Shown here piece after piece: positions 40,850 to 52,471 of a stretch of DNA of 64,000 bases. How positions within the stretch are numbered: the first letter of the stretch is position 1; every line of letters begins with the position of its first letter. Source of the DNA: Blastobasis lacticolella (Eukaryota; Arthropoda; Insecta; Lepidoptera; Blastobasidae); contig LR990051.1 in assembly GCA_905147135.1 (NCBI GenBank), forward strand, positions 3,682,463-3,746,462. Direction: 5' to 3'. Both the position numbers and the translations under genes were made by a program. The notes beneath the pieces are model-generated. The model did no database searches and had not been told where the DNA came from. It saw only the letters and a list, made by a program, of their open reading frames with translations.

Positions 40850-43420
40850 AGTGATGTTTATGTTAAGTGATACGTCCTCCTCTGGGTCTTCACCTTTCAA
40901 CGCTTCTATTCACTCTCTGCCCTATTATGTATAGACTATAGATAGAGTACCTAAGAGTAACCTACATTAAAGTAATTAACAATAGCCACACACTTTGGAA
41001 TAATGTGATAATGTCCATTGGGAGATTGCGTTGGCTCTGCTTTTTATTTCGCATCGGTGACCGTATTAAGTACGCTTCGTGAATTAATTTTGGCTATCCT
41101 TGGTTATCGGAAGTGAATGTTGCAGTGACAGTTATAATTTTGGCGCAATACTTGACCATTTAAGTTAATGCGTTGACCTTACAGCAACCAAGAACCTGTC
41201 TTAACAGAAGAACAGGAAGTAAGGTTTATGGTTTTAATTTGTCTGTTCGAAATTGTTAGGTTCGCAATTTTTAAAAGGTCACGGTAAGCATTTTTATGCT
41301 TGAAGTCGAAGCAGAACGTTGTGACGGATAATTTGCTAAAAATAATCTTAATTTGCTTGTTTCGCTACGGAACCCCAAAAATATTGTTTTTCATATGAAG
41401 ACGGTGGTAGGGTAGGTCCGTATTTAGTAAAATATAGTCAAGTAATACATTACGTACATAGATAACGATTGTCACATATAAGGACAATTAATTACCTATA
41501 ATCATTACAAAAAATTACTTAATTAAAAAGTAATTTTAACTACTAGTAACTAGGACTTGTAGGAGTCTTATAAAAGCTAATTTATAGGTTAAAGGCAAAC
41601 CATGGCGATGTGGTTAATACTTTATGTCCTACAGATGTCCGCGGCAAAATGCACATTGGACATAGAGCATAGTATTTGTCGCACTCGTGTAAGTTAGTAC
41701 CTTCTGAATTTATACAATTTTTTTATCTCTGTGGTCATTAGCGTATCTAGGGCTGATTTCCAGGGAGGGCCTGGCCCCTGAGGTGGCCGTTGAATAGTCA
41801 ATCGCCAATGTACAGCCAGTGAGCACCACATCCTGGGGTGGGTACTAGACCATTCTAGGGTGCCATTCTCCCGGGTCCTCCATTTCCTATGCCTATGTCT
41901 GTGGTAACTAGCCGATGTGCATTATTTAACCATTATGTAACTGTGTCGCACATACTCGTGCGTAGAGCACACAATGCGATGGCCGATAACAAATATTCGA
42001 ACGAAGGTTTCAAGGGCCAAGGCTGTTTACTTTGGCATGGTCACACATCGCTAATGGACTCTCCCGATACGACAGCTCCAAGAACTTTAGGGACAGAAAC
42101 AATTTTTTGCCTTGGATTCGATTTGTCTTTGGAGGAAAGTGGCGCCCTCGTTTTTGCTTGCTTTTGCTTTTATATTCATGGTCAGGCAATAGGTATTCGT
42201 GATTTTACCTACTTTGTGACTGTTGATCAAACAAATTATGATTTACGTTAGGGATCACCAATGTATTTATTTAAGGTCCGTTTTTTAAATAATATAACCG
42301 CTGCTGTCCGTTTCTTTACTTTTTACGGCAGCATTAAAAATATACATATAAAATGAATACTGGGTCTTATAAGCTGGGCCAATCGTAATAAAAGTAACTT
42401 AAATAAATAAATGAGCGAGCTTGAAATTTTTGACATTTTGTGTCATAATAGCTGGAGTGATTCACCCCAGCGATTATGACCAGCTCACCAGCTTCAAGCT
42501 TGAAATGTATGACATTTTGGGTCAATTGTAATAAAGCGTCTCTTGGTCGCTGTATAATAAAAGAGAATCAAATAAAGTATATAAATGAATAGGCGGGCGG
42601 AGCAAGCTTACACGCTTTACGTTCAAGGAGCAGTCCCGAAACTCCTCAGAGAGCATCACCCCGCGTTATCCGCACTCGGAGATTCAGCGTATAATAACTA
42701 ATAGCCGTTCCCGATGTTACTGGAGCTGTTGCCTCTCCATCTGGTCTCCTGCAGAAACGCTACTGCCACCTCACGTCTGGTCACGGGAGTACGTCAGCAA
42801 ACTCACGAGCACGACCGGGAAGCATGCTAAGGTTCCATCTAGCAAAACAGACTTTTCTTTGGGCTTGTCCTCCCATGGCCTGGTAATCCTAACCCATTTA
42901 ACACAGAGGTACTTATAATTGGAACTATTCCAATAGAATTTGACAGAAACTACAGATTACGTGAGTGAAGCAACCCTTAGGCACCCGACTCATAAACGAC
43001 GGAGACGGGCTCTACTGCCTAGATTGGTTACAGACGACGAATCCATACGATGTTCAAAGAAGTGGGATTTAACATTCGAAACTACGGTGGAATGAAGGAC
43101 TTAGAGAGCCTTTCTTATAAGAATATGAATGATGTTTAAAAAAGCAACTTGAATATTATCTCAGAAAATTCATTAAAATGCTTAACTGCTAACTTAAAGA
43201 ACTTTCCCTGAGCATATTCTAAGAAATTCACGAGAAAATCCACTTTTCATTTAAAAATTGCCTTCATCAATTTGCCTCATTGGCTGATTACTTTTAGTAG
43301 GTATTATGGGAATAGTTCAGTTTTATTTCGGACAATTATCGCGTTAAAATAAAATACAAACAAAAACACATACTCTTCGGTCTTTTCAATATTAAATATA
43401 CTTAGATAATTAATATTTAG
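40850..43420. other. Spacer with no supported gene
   Basis: The 120-codon open frame at 41889-42251 shows no domain, no splice context and no codon signal. Two direct copies of GCTTGAAATTTTTGACATTT / GCTTGAAATGTATGACATTT lie about 70 bp apart near 42429-42530. Confidence 0.4.
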
Positions 43421-43882
43421 GAGCGTGTCGGTGGCCTAATAGTTAAGGGGTCCGACTCGTAAGCGAAAGGTACCGGTTCGAACCCCAGTGCTGCCATGTA
43501 CCAATGACTCTTCTCTGAGGTTCAACTTAACCGATGTTCTTACGGCGAGGAAAAACGTGATGAAACCTGCAAATTCAAGCGACTGAAAGTGTAACCATTA
43601 TCCAACCTGGTCAGGGGCCTTACCGCCTAACTCATTTGAAGTCGCCATCTTTAGCCTATAGGGATAGGGACCAATCGCAGCAAAGCAGCACCTGAGATGA
43701 AGATGATACGAAAATGGCGACGTTCAATTCGAATTAATAAAGCCCCTGGTTCCCCTATTAACAGGGTTACGGAGGCCAGATGGCAGTCGGTCCACTGTAA
43801 GTACCTGATCTACAAAATCCTGGATTATGGTCAAGGTGGACCCCCGGCCCTTGGCGCGCTTAATGATGATGATGACAGATAA
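43421..43882 (+). repeat. tRNA-headed SINE, + copy
   Basis: Head GAGCGTGTCGGTGGCCTAAT with a B box GGTTCGAACCCC at 43475-43486. The body contains TGTACCAATGACTCTTCTCT and TTACGGCGAGGAAAAACGTG, and the 3' region GATTATGGTCAAGGTGGAC ends in a GATGATGATG tail. Minus-strand relatives lie at 47745-47985 and 61135-61456. Confidence 0.8.
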
Positions 43883-45093
43883 TTAATTATTTATATAAAT
43901 GCAATTCAATACCATCTAAGACTCTCTTAAGTTATATCTAGTTTGCGATATCATTAAAAGTGTCTACAATCTACATCTATCGATCGACTACCTAATAAAT
44001 ATTTATGAGGGCACCTAAAATACCTTAATGTACCTATGACTCAATCGTAACGTAACTATGTACCTACTTAGATGTTATTGGCGACAAGTTACCGGATTCC
44101 ATCGTTTCATTAGGTACTTAATAGGTACCTAGTTCAACCTGTTATTTATAAGGTTGCTTAGGAAAAGAACAAAAAGTTTCACGGTGTTTCTATAACACCA
44201 ACACTCATACAAACATACAGGTGTTTCCCTGTGAACCTCAAAGAAAATCGGAAAGCTGTCGTTCGTGGAATGTGGAGGACCGAAAGAATTTTGTCAGGGC
44301 CTTGTCCAGTGGAACATTGTGGTCTCCAACCCCTACGGGAACAAGACGTGGTTTCGTTCTGATAAGTGATCATATAGATCAATTTCCTTATGGTTTACGA
44401 CATAGAGCTAACGACCCGTTTACGAAGCATAACGACTCATAAACCTAACGTTCAGATTCAGTCAGTTTCATGAGTTGAATTATTTAGGCTACTCAGTGGC
44501 AAACGAGCAGACAGCCCACCTGATGGTAAGCTGTAACTGTTGCCCATAACATCTACGATTAATGCATTTAGGTTTCAGGTAACTAGAATGCAGAAAGCAG
44601 GTGCGTTGTCACTGTGAGAAGATGAAATGCCTCAATTTCACTTTAATTCAATTTACTGTAATTAAAATCCGAACAAACATTATAAATGCGAAAGTAGCTC
44701 GGATTATCTGTCCGTTACGTTTTCACGTGCAAACCGCTGAACAGATTTGGATTAACAAGGAGATAGACCGGACACACAGACCTAACCGACAGAATAAGTT
44801 GAAAACCCCCAGCTAAAGTATACTTACTAATAGGTACTTCAATGTTTCTTAAACTACTGAACCGATTTTAGTAATACAAAGCTAAGAACCATTTCGCTTT
44901 AAATGACTCTCAAACAAAGAAAATCACATCGAAATCGGTCCAACCGTTCGGAAGCTACGATGCCACGGACAGATACATAGCCACAGAGCTACAGAGCCAC
45001 AGATATACCTACCTATACGTTAAACTTAGTCGCGGACGTAAGCTATTACATATTTTTATAAATACAATTCAAAACAAGGCAATAAAATCTTAC
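43883..45093. other. Spacer with Helitron-like debris
   Basis: Between 44690 and 45040 the text (CCGATTTTAGTAATACAAAG, GAAATCGGTCCAACCGTTCG) is typical of decayed dispersed repeats. No gene is seen. Confidence 0.4.
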
Positions 45094-45345
45094 CTGTTTA
45101 TTTTTAAAACTTGTCGAGTGTGTGCTTAATTAATCACAAAATACGAATGAACACCAAGTCTTGTCAACTTCCGGGACTAGATTTGTACAAGATAAAAATC
45201 AATCAATACATTCCCACAAACAACTGGTAATTTTAATATCATACAAGATATGGCTAGGTGACAAAGTACAAACTACAATCGATCGCGGGAAATCGCGGGA
45301 AAATGGAAATGGCGCCAATTTTACGCGCGCGGCGCTGCGTTCCGT
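45094..45345 (-). promoter_or_regulatory. Candidate promoter and non-coding first exon (for FAAH2?)
   Basis: On the minus strand a GC-rich island (GCGCCGCGCGCG, then ATTGGCGCCATTTCC) contains two adjacent E2F-like sites, TTTTCCCGCG and ATTTCCCGCG, at 45283-45303. About 190 bases downstream a perfect donor AAACAG/GTAAGAT lies at 45094/45093. FAAH2's coding start directly follows an acceptor on the same strand 11.5 kb further on, so this could be its first exon. The link is inference. Confidence 0.4.
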
Positions 45346-45959
45346 TCGACGTCTGACCACAGACTACAGTAACTGTTAACATAACTACATAAACGACCGG
45401 CCGTATTGGTATCCATTCAGCGTCATCGACGTATACTCTCGAAAGTAAACTAACGATTCGTGGCGAGGCGACATTATATGGACACTTCGCACATAAAGTG
45501 ATGCATGAAATATAAAAATTTACCTACCTAGGTAAATAATTGTAAGACTTTTACTAGCTGGAATTATTAAGCCTATCAAATATGCGATTCTAAACTAAAC
45601 TTAGGCGATACCTTAATCGCCTTAATTATTTAAAATATTCTAAACAAGAAAATGCACTGTATGAATACAAATGATGTCGCTAAGTCACTCTTGACTTTAT
45701 GACACCGATTTTGGGACTCCTAAATGCTTAGGAATATCTTAAGGAGTGCAATCGGGCATTAGTCTTGGGCGTCTTGAACCCTCGCTTCACTTTCAGGATT
45801 CTACATAAATAAACCATTGGTTTCGCCCAGTATTGACGCTTGGGAGTCAATTCTAGCCAGACTAGTGAAGTCTGGCTAGGTACCTGAGTTAAGTAGACCA
45901 ATATGTCCATGATGGAAGACAATAGTAACTGCTTTATCCACTAGGTAGGCTAGGTATAC

Positions 45960-46140
45960 GTATAAACTACTATTAAATTAAAGGAATAGCAAACATTTAA
46001 ATTTAAAATTATTAATTTATTTAAAACATTTAAAATTATTAATTATTTAAGTAATTAAATAAATGCTTATGCACCTATCAAACTAACTAAATAAATATTT
46101 ATATACCTACCTAATATTTAATTTAAAATAATGCATTAAT
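45960..46140. repeat. Very AT-rich low-complexity tract
   Basis: Direct near-copies of ACATTTAAATTTAAAATTAT and ACATTTAAAATTATTAATTA occur in a stretch almost without G or C. Confidence 0.6.
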
Positions 46141-46391
46141 TAAGAAACATGGAAAAATATACGCGTTGTTCCCACTGGAAACATATTATAAATCTGGGAG
46201 CAAAGGAGTTACTATTTCAAGTTATTCAGGTACCTACATTATTTTATTTAAGTATTTTTGTCCTTAATATTACATATACCTACCTTATTTAACACTTCGC
46301 TACACCGACGCAAACAACCTACAAAAAATTAGGTACAACACACCGACACGATAGTTACCGGAGTAGGCGCCTAATTAGGAAAGGGACTTAC

Positions 46392-46434
46392 CTGGAATCG
46401 TCTCTTCCTTAGAGCTCACGGTTCAATAGCAGAT
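46392..46434 (-). other. Possible small non-coding exon
   Basis: On the minus strand a pyrimidine-rich acceptor (CTCCCAATTACAG) and a perfect donor (TTCCAG/GTAAGT) bracket 43 bases with stops in all frames. It could be a 5' UTR exon of the same transcript as the 45.1-kb donor, or chance. Confidence 0.25.
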
Positions 46435-47249
46435 CTGTAATTGGGAGAAGATAATTAGGACAAACGTCACAAACAGGGACTTAACAGTGTAGGTAAACAA
46501 AAAAGTGTAATCAAACCTTGCAGCGTCGCGAGGCATTTTCCCCTATTCGGATTATTTCAACCCTTCAACATAATGTTGTGTAATTTGTGCTTTGGATTTC
46601 ACATCATTGGTTTTTGTTGTGGAACGTTTTCACTGCGAAAGTAACACAAATATGTTCCCCTCTAAACCTAGCAAATCAATCAAAACGCGTCGCTCCGTTT
46701 CACGTTGCTGGCTGGGAAAGCGGCGAGGGGGTAGGATTTTCAACGGAGGCTTCTCTGTAGGGGGTGGGAATGAAACGTTGGAGATTTCGTTCTGAAACGC
46801 TGATAGTAAACCGTCGAAATATTTTTGTACCAACAGTTATTAAACTAAACTGTATCAATATTCTACGTTGAACCAGTTGAACCCATACTTTGGTTAGTGT
46901 TTGGTTTTTTCTGTACCGTGGAAAAACTGTTTTCAGTGTAGAGATCTCGTAATTCGGTCGTTTTAAAGTCGCTATCACCTCTTTGTGTAGACAAACTAAA
47001 TAACTACTGAAACGATTTTTCAAATTCTTGCACTTAGGCTATTCTTTAAAGCTACGTTATCAGTGAGTAACATAGGCTATATTTTATTTAAAAAAAATTC
47101 GAGATCCCTAGGAAAATTGCAATAATATACCCAAGGTATCAAATTCGTGCAATATTTTCAGAACGGCAGCACTTATTTAACTTATCTATTCATTTTTGTG
47201 TTTGTAACTGACAGGACAAGGTTAATTTACAAGAAAAGAACGGTAGATA

Positions 47250-47365
47250 GGGGTAGAGTAGAGTAGGAGTAGGTAGGGTAGGATTGGGTAGGTTTAGAGT
47301 AGGGTAGGTGTAGAGTAGGATAGGGTAGGGTAGATGTAGGGTAGGGTAGGAATAGGGTTAGTAGG
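47250..47365 (+). repeat. GGGTA-rich degenerate minisatellite
   Basis: Runs of TAGGGTAGGG, TAGAGTAGG and similar 5-6-bp words over about 115 bp. A shorter stretch occurs at 40788-40815. It is guanine-rich on one strand, so G-quadruplex formation is conceivable. Confidence 0.75.
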
Positions 47366-47419
47366 GCCAGCTAGTAGGTGTTTTATATTTTGGATTTTTA
47401 TTCACATTAGTGATTGTAT

Positions 47420-47670
47420 AATGAGTAGTAAATATTACATGTGAAAGTGTATAGTGATAGAGAAATGCAAAAATAACCAAACCGACAGAAAACGACAGAA
47501 ACCCCCGACCATGTTTACATATATAAACCGATTTTAATGAACCATCTTAATTAAACTGACTTTCAAATTACGAAAACCGCATCGAAATCGGTCCATTCGT
47601 TCGGGAGCTACAATGCCACAGATACACACAAACATATAACACCCCTTTTTTCGTGGGAGGTTAAAAAGCA
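47420..47670. repeat. Decayed dispersed repeat (Helitron-like interior)
   Basis: GAAACCCCCGACC, then AACCGCATCGAAATCGGTCC and GATACACACAAACATATAAC, a wording repeated near 9120-9290 and 44800-45000. Confidence 0.4.
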
Positions 47671-47744
47671 CGGAACTGAGTTTGCGGATTGCTCCAAGTC
47701 GCAATAGAACCTGCAATTTAATTAAAAAAGATAATGATCTTGGC

Positions 47745-47985
47745 GGTAATGTCCCGGTTGTGCTCTCGAGCACGAGGGCCCGGGGTCCGCTTTGACCATG
47801 ATCTAGGATTTGGCGATCAGGTTCATGACGATGTTTTTCCTCACCGTAAGAGCCTTGGTTAAAATTCAACTACTGTACATGGCTCAAAAAAGAGTCATTA
47901 GTACATCGCCGCAGCGGGATTCGAACCCGGTACCTCTCGCTTACGAGTTGAATACTCAACCGCCCGGCCACTGACGCTCTAGAAC
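47745..47985 (-). repeat. tRNA-headed SINE, minus copy
   Basis: The minus strand starts AGAGCGTCAGTGGCCGGGCG, with B box GGGTTCGAATCCC, then TGTACTAATGACTC. It continues to the conserved ATCATGGTCAAAGCGGAC 3' region. Same family as 43421-43882. Confidence 0.8.
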
Positions 47986-48517
47986 CTGCAATTTCATTAC
48001 TATCGTGATATTGTAGCAAGGTTGCCTGAATTTGTTAATTATAACTTATTTTCTTGTCTGATATATCAGTCTGGCGTCATGGGCTCGAAAATGAGATGTC
48101 ACATATATGTGACTTTGGCGTTAAAAAGGTTAAAGCTTCTTTCTTGTTCAGAGTGGACGATGAGAGTGAGCTGGTTTAGCTCTCAATTAACACAGCGAAA
48201 ACCGAAATTATGTGCATTCATAGAAAGAACCTAAACAAATCTCGCAGCCCGCAACACTTTCAGATTAGGGAGGATGCGACGACAAGAAGGTTCGACAACA
48301 AATTATGCAAATGGTTTGCCACTGCGTAGCTATAAAAGTTAAAGTTGCAATGAGCAAGCTAACGAGAAGATGTCACAATATGAACGTCTCCACTCTCCAG
48401 TAAGTAAAATGAGGCTAGCACTAATCTTCTTTATCTTCATGTTATGCATCTTATCGGACGATCCGCGCTGTAGACAGCCTTCCAAATGTAGTGCAAAAAG
48501 ATATAACCCACCTAAGT

Positions 48518-49063
48518 ATTCTTTACCAACTGAAGATTAGGTAGGACTCTCCACGACTTGCTATCAACTTATTCTCAGCTACTTCGGTCACATATCTCGG
48601 ACACTTCCAGAGAATCTCAAAACGCTGGTTGTTATAGGCAAGGTGACCTTCCGTCAGAGGAGTAAAACTAGTAACAGACGTTTCGTTTTGGCTGGAACCG
48701 ACCAACCGTCAGTGGCAGTTGCTACTAATCTCTACGAAGTACAAAATTAAGTCACTTTTGGATTAATTCAGATGCACGAGCGAGCCGACCTTGGTTGGAC
48801 GTCCGCCCACGTCCTCCGGAACCAAAAGCGCCTTTATTTAATACTGCCTAAGAATTAGTATCAACTGCAACGGACGGTTGGTAGGCTCCAGCCAAATCGG
48901 AACATCTGTTACTAGTATATGTATTCTTAACCAACTGAAGATTTAGTTACTCTCCACAATTTGCTATCAACGTATTCTCAGCTACTTCAGTCACATATGT
49001 CGGAGACTGCCACAGAACCTCAAAAAGCTGATCGTTATAGGCAAGGTGACCTTCCATCAGAGG
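48518..49063. repeat. Direct repeats flanking an inverted repeat
   Basis: Direct copies of about 142 bp at 48518-48660 and 48923-49063 share CTCAGCTACTTCGGTCACAT-like text and GTTATAGGCAAGGTGACCTT. Between them, 48667-48729 and 48854-48916 are inverted copies of about 63 bp (ACTAGTAACAGACG … ATTAGTA analogue). The first direct repeat is open on the minus strand for 60 codons. Confidence 0.85.
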
Positions 49064-49551
49064 TAGTTTCCACTTTTTCTAATTTCCACGTAAACGCAAA
49101 CGCGATAGTTAAGTAAAATCGAAGCGGAACTCACACTAGGCCCTCTGATCGTCAATTTTGATCGAAAGATTGGCATTTTGGCTATATCTTCTGAAAGGGA
49201 CGGGCTTCCAATCTTAGAAAGCTAGTTCTGCAATATACAAATTGTCTGCGTTGATAACGTAATTGTTCTCTTTTCTAACCCTGATATTTTTATTTAACTT
49301 GCACTGTTCGTATGTTTGTAAGTTGTCCGTCAAAATTTGCAAATAATTTTTCGACAATTTGTTGGTATCCGATTGAGATGAAATTATGTATACTGTAACG
49401 TAACTTGGATGACAATCCATTAATATGGTACCATGGAGCTGGTCTGATGGAGTCGGAAGGGATAACCCCATCGTGTCTGGGCTCTTTGGAATTGTCTTGA
49501 TGAGTTGCTTAGAAATGGGACTTTAGAACTTAGATAAATGAAAACCAAAAT

Positions 49552-49874
49552 TGTGAGAAACATTTTATTTGCAGTTGTAAAAACTGTACAAGTCCTAACA
49601 AACTTATAAAATAACATCTATTATGGACCTTCTCATGGCACGGCTTCGCCACACTCTCGGCTGACAGTCGGCCACGCAGCGTCGCGATGCCTTTATACCA
49701 CACCATACGCCGTCACGCCGCCGCCGCGTTGCCGACTGTACGTACTCAACTACGTCGCGACTTGTTTTTCAACATTTTCTACAAAAACATCAGTCGATAC
49801 AATGTTCTTTTACGGATACAGCTGCATTTAGAACCAGGGGCCAAAACAACCAATGTATTGGTGAATACTTAACA
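49552..49874 (-). mobile_element. Probable solo or 5' LTR
   Basis: On the minus strand the segment starts TGTTAAGTATTCACC. A GC-rich tract follows, then GGTATAAAGG at about 49701-49694, then AATAAAATG about 130 bases later, and it ends TTTCTCACA. TGT…CA ends with TATA box and poly(A) signal in this order fit a U3-R-U5 layout. I find no second copy and no clear primer site. Confidence 0.4.
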
Positions 49875-52390
49875 TTTTGCTTTGTTGTTTGGTCCACTAT
49901 ATTGGTAAGTTTCGTTAGTTGGTCTCTCGAAATTTTGCATTGGCGGTTATAATATGACTTGGTCGAGTTATGATGCCATCAAAAAGCATTCACAATACGA
50001 TTAAAGAGTCCTTACTTCACAATGATAAAGGTAGTCACAGGTTATACTCGTACGAAAAATGTTGGAAAAAATCGAACAACTCTCAAAGAACACAATATGA
50101 TTCGATCACTCCTTACATCTAGGGGGCAAAAATGTAAAACGTATATTTATAAATCTTTTATATACACTTTCAAAGCACCTTAGTATTTGACACAGGCGTA
50201 ATATCAGTATTATAGTGGCATTTGTTATGCGGTTGGTTGGACATGACAACCTTCAGTCAGTTATTTCTTTTAAATTACGGAGTTTACATAAAATGTTTGA
50301 AACCATAACTAACTGAAATTGCATTCTAGTTAATTGAAGCATACTTAAAGTAACAGTATGGTTGTTAGTCGGTTCAATAATACGGTTAAATTTTTAAGAA
50401 AACGACGTCTCTTTTAAGACGAGAAACAAGAACTGATGTTTCAAGGAGTAGACGTAGACAGGTCAATATATTCGATAAATTAATACTATGTTACGGATTT
50501 AACAATAAGATATAAGGGAATCAACAAAAATCTAATAAATGTAGGTTATTTTTCAATTTGTTTCGTATCTCGAGTGGTGGCCATTTTAATTTCGGTCACT
50601 CTTTCCATTGGCCGCCATTTTGGAAGCTACGACGCAAATCGAAGACAACCCCGCTAATAAATCGATTCTATTTACAATATAACTTAACCAATTTAATATA
50701 ATTTATTTATATAATTTAGTAAATAATAAAATTAGTGATTTGAAAGTGTGACAGCTAAAACTATTTCGCTTACAATGTTTCTTTAAAATGCAATCCGAAG
50801 TTTCGAACATGAAATGCTGTATGGAAATGTTGATCCATAAATACTTTACAGATTATGGAACAGAAATTGATGTATAATTGATTCCTAATGGCTTAGATAA
50901 ATTCAAAGGTCCAGCGAGTCAACTAATAAACCTTTACGCGAACAAACAGTACAGAACGATCGCAAGAACTAAGATGATATAGATTAAAGTCGGCCTTTGC
51001 TCCGCAGTGGAATACCGTCGGCTTCTAAAAAAAGTCGGTTTTAGTATGGACACAGTTCACTACAAATGTCATTCTGACTAGAACCTTATCCTGAACCTGA
51101 TCGGGCCTTATCATGAACTTTAAAAAACCGTCTAAGTTCCGCGCCGTTCAGTTGGGAAATGGACACGCTTATATGACACGCATAGCGCGGTCTCGTTCTA
51201 AACAGGGCAGTTCTGTTTAGATCCTGCCGTAAGGTTTGTTGTTGTTTAGGTTCTGTTTAGGTCCTGCTATAAGGTATAAGGCTTATATTAAGCTTTAAGG
51301 TCCTGTTTAGATAGCTTTTTGATGTTTGTCTTCTTGCTTAGCAACATTTGGTGTTCATTCTTTTTTTTTTAACATAAGCATATCTTTAATTTAAAGTGCG
51401 TGAGTTTACATGAGCCTGGACCAAAAAATGTATCTCCTTTGTAATACTGCAGGAAGACATAAGTTCTAAAAATAATATAGAAGTTTAGTAGCAATAATTT
51501 CACTTTGACACGTAAGAGAGAGCAGAAGAAAGGCACTCTCGTGGCTTAAGTTATACAGTCATTTCTTCCAGTCAAACTTAGAACTTAGGTCTGTGATATG
51601 TCGAACGCGGTAGTTTACAAAAGTAGATTATATTTCACAATAAAAATTGACATAACAAATATCGATACTAAACTTCTTTAACCTACGCCTTATTTAATTT
51701 CCACGTACATGTAATCAAATTGTTCGTCAGTTTGTATATTCATTTATGTAGTCATTACATGTTAAGGTCACTTCCCATTTACATTATTTATATCTGAGCA
51801 ATTCCAATATCGAATTTAATCCTATTAAAATTGTAAATAAATTTTATAAACGAACATTATTGTCGATTACGTAGATTTATTTACAACAAGCTTAATTACA
51901 ATAAAAAAAGTATAATGATTGGCTGTGTTTAAAATTCAAAAGGCGATTAAAAATTATAATTTCAACATTAATACAGATAGAGTTCTTTATCCCTACACCA
52001 TACAGATAGTGACTAAAATCATCATCTTAATTTATAAAAAAATATATACAAGATCGCAACAATAGAATAATCAAATTGCATAAAGAATAAGATTGTTAAA
52101 TAAAGTAAATGGATAATGCATAATCATAGTTCGTTGTGATACCAACAAAATTAAAATAAATAATATATATCTATTAACATTCAACAACTAGAGAATACAA
52201 ACATTAGCGAAGTGTTGCGAGCATTCGTTGGGTTTTTCATTATAATACATAATAATAATAAAAACATTTGAATGGACGAAACACTTCGTCGCGGGTTCTT
52301 CCCATTCCCACCGTGGAGTGTCTAGTAGAATTCTGGCTACTAGTGGTGTGTTCACTGGTTCTACTGGGAGTTCTACTGAAGGCCACGGTC
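49875..52390. other. Spacer and amphiphysin 3' UTR
   Basis: No gene is seen. The part next to 52391 (down to roughly 51700) is AT-rich and repeat-poor and probably includes the amphiphysin 3' UTR on the minus strand. 51165-51275 holds fragments of the foldback family of 22090-22225. Confidence 0.45.
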
Positions 52391-52471
52391 TCATATGGGC
52401 CGCGTGAAGTTGGCAGGGAACATGCCTTTCTCGTTCGTAGTCTCCTTTATGCCCATTAGCCAACCTTCCTC
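52391..52471 (-). CDS. Amph: Amph last exon (SH3 end, stop)
   Basis: Acceptor CTCCAACAG precedes GAGGAAGGTTGG. Twenty-six codons read EEGWLMGIKETTNEKG and MFPANFTRPI, then TGA. These are the second half of the SH3 domain with its GW and P-x-NF signatures. Confidence 0.95.
   Translation of the reverse strand, partial: EEGWLMGIKETTNEKGMFPANFTRPI

Noticed and set aside
41889..42251. 120-codon open frame as a possible gene
   Set aside because: No recognisable domain, no plausible splice context and no codon bias. It lies in repeat-type spacer.
47250..47365. Interstitial insect telomere repeat
   Set aside because: The insect unit is TTAGG. This tract is a mixture of GGGTA, GAGTA and GGATA words without regular TTAGG.
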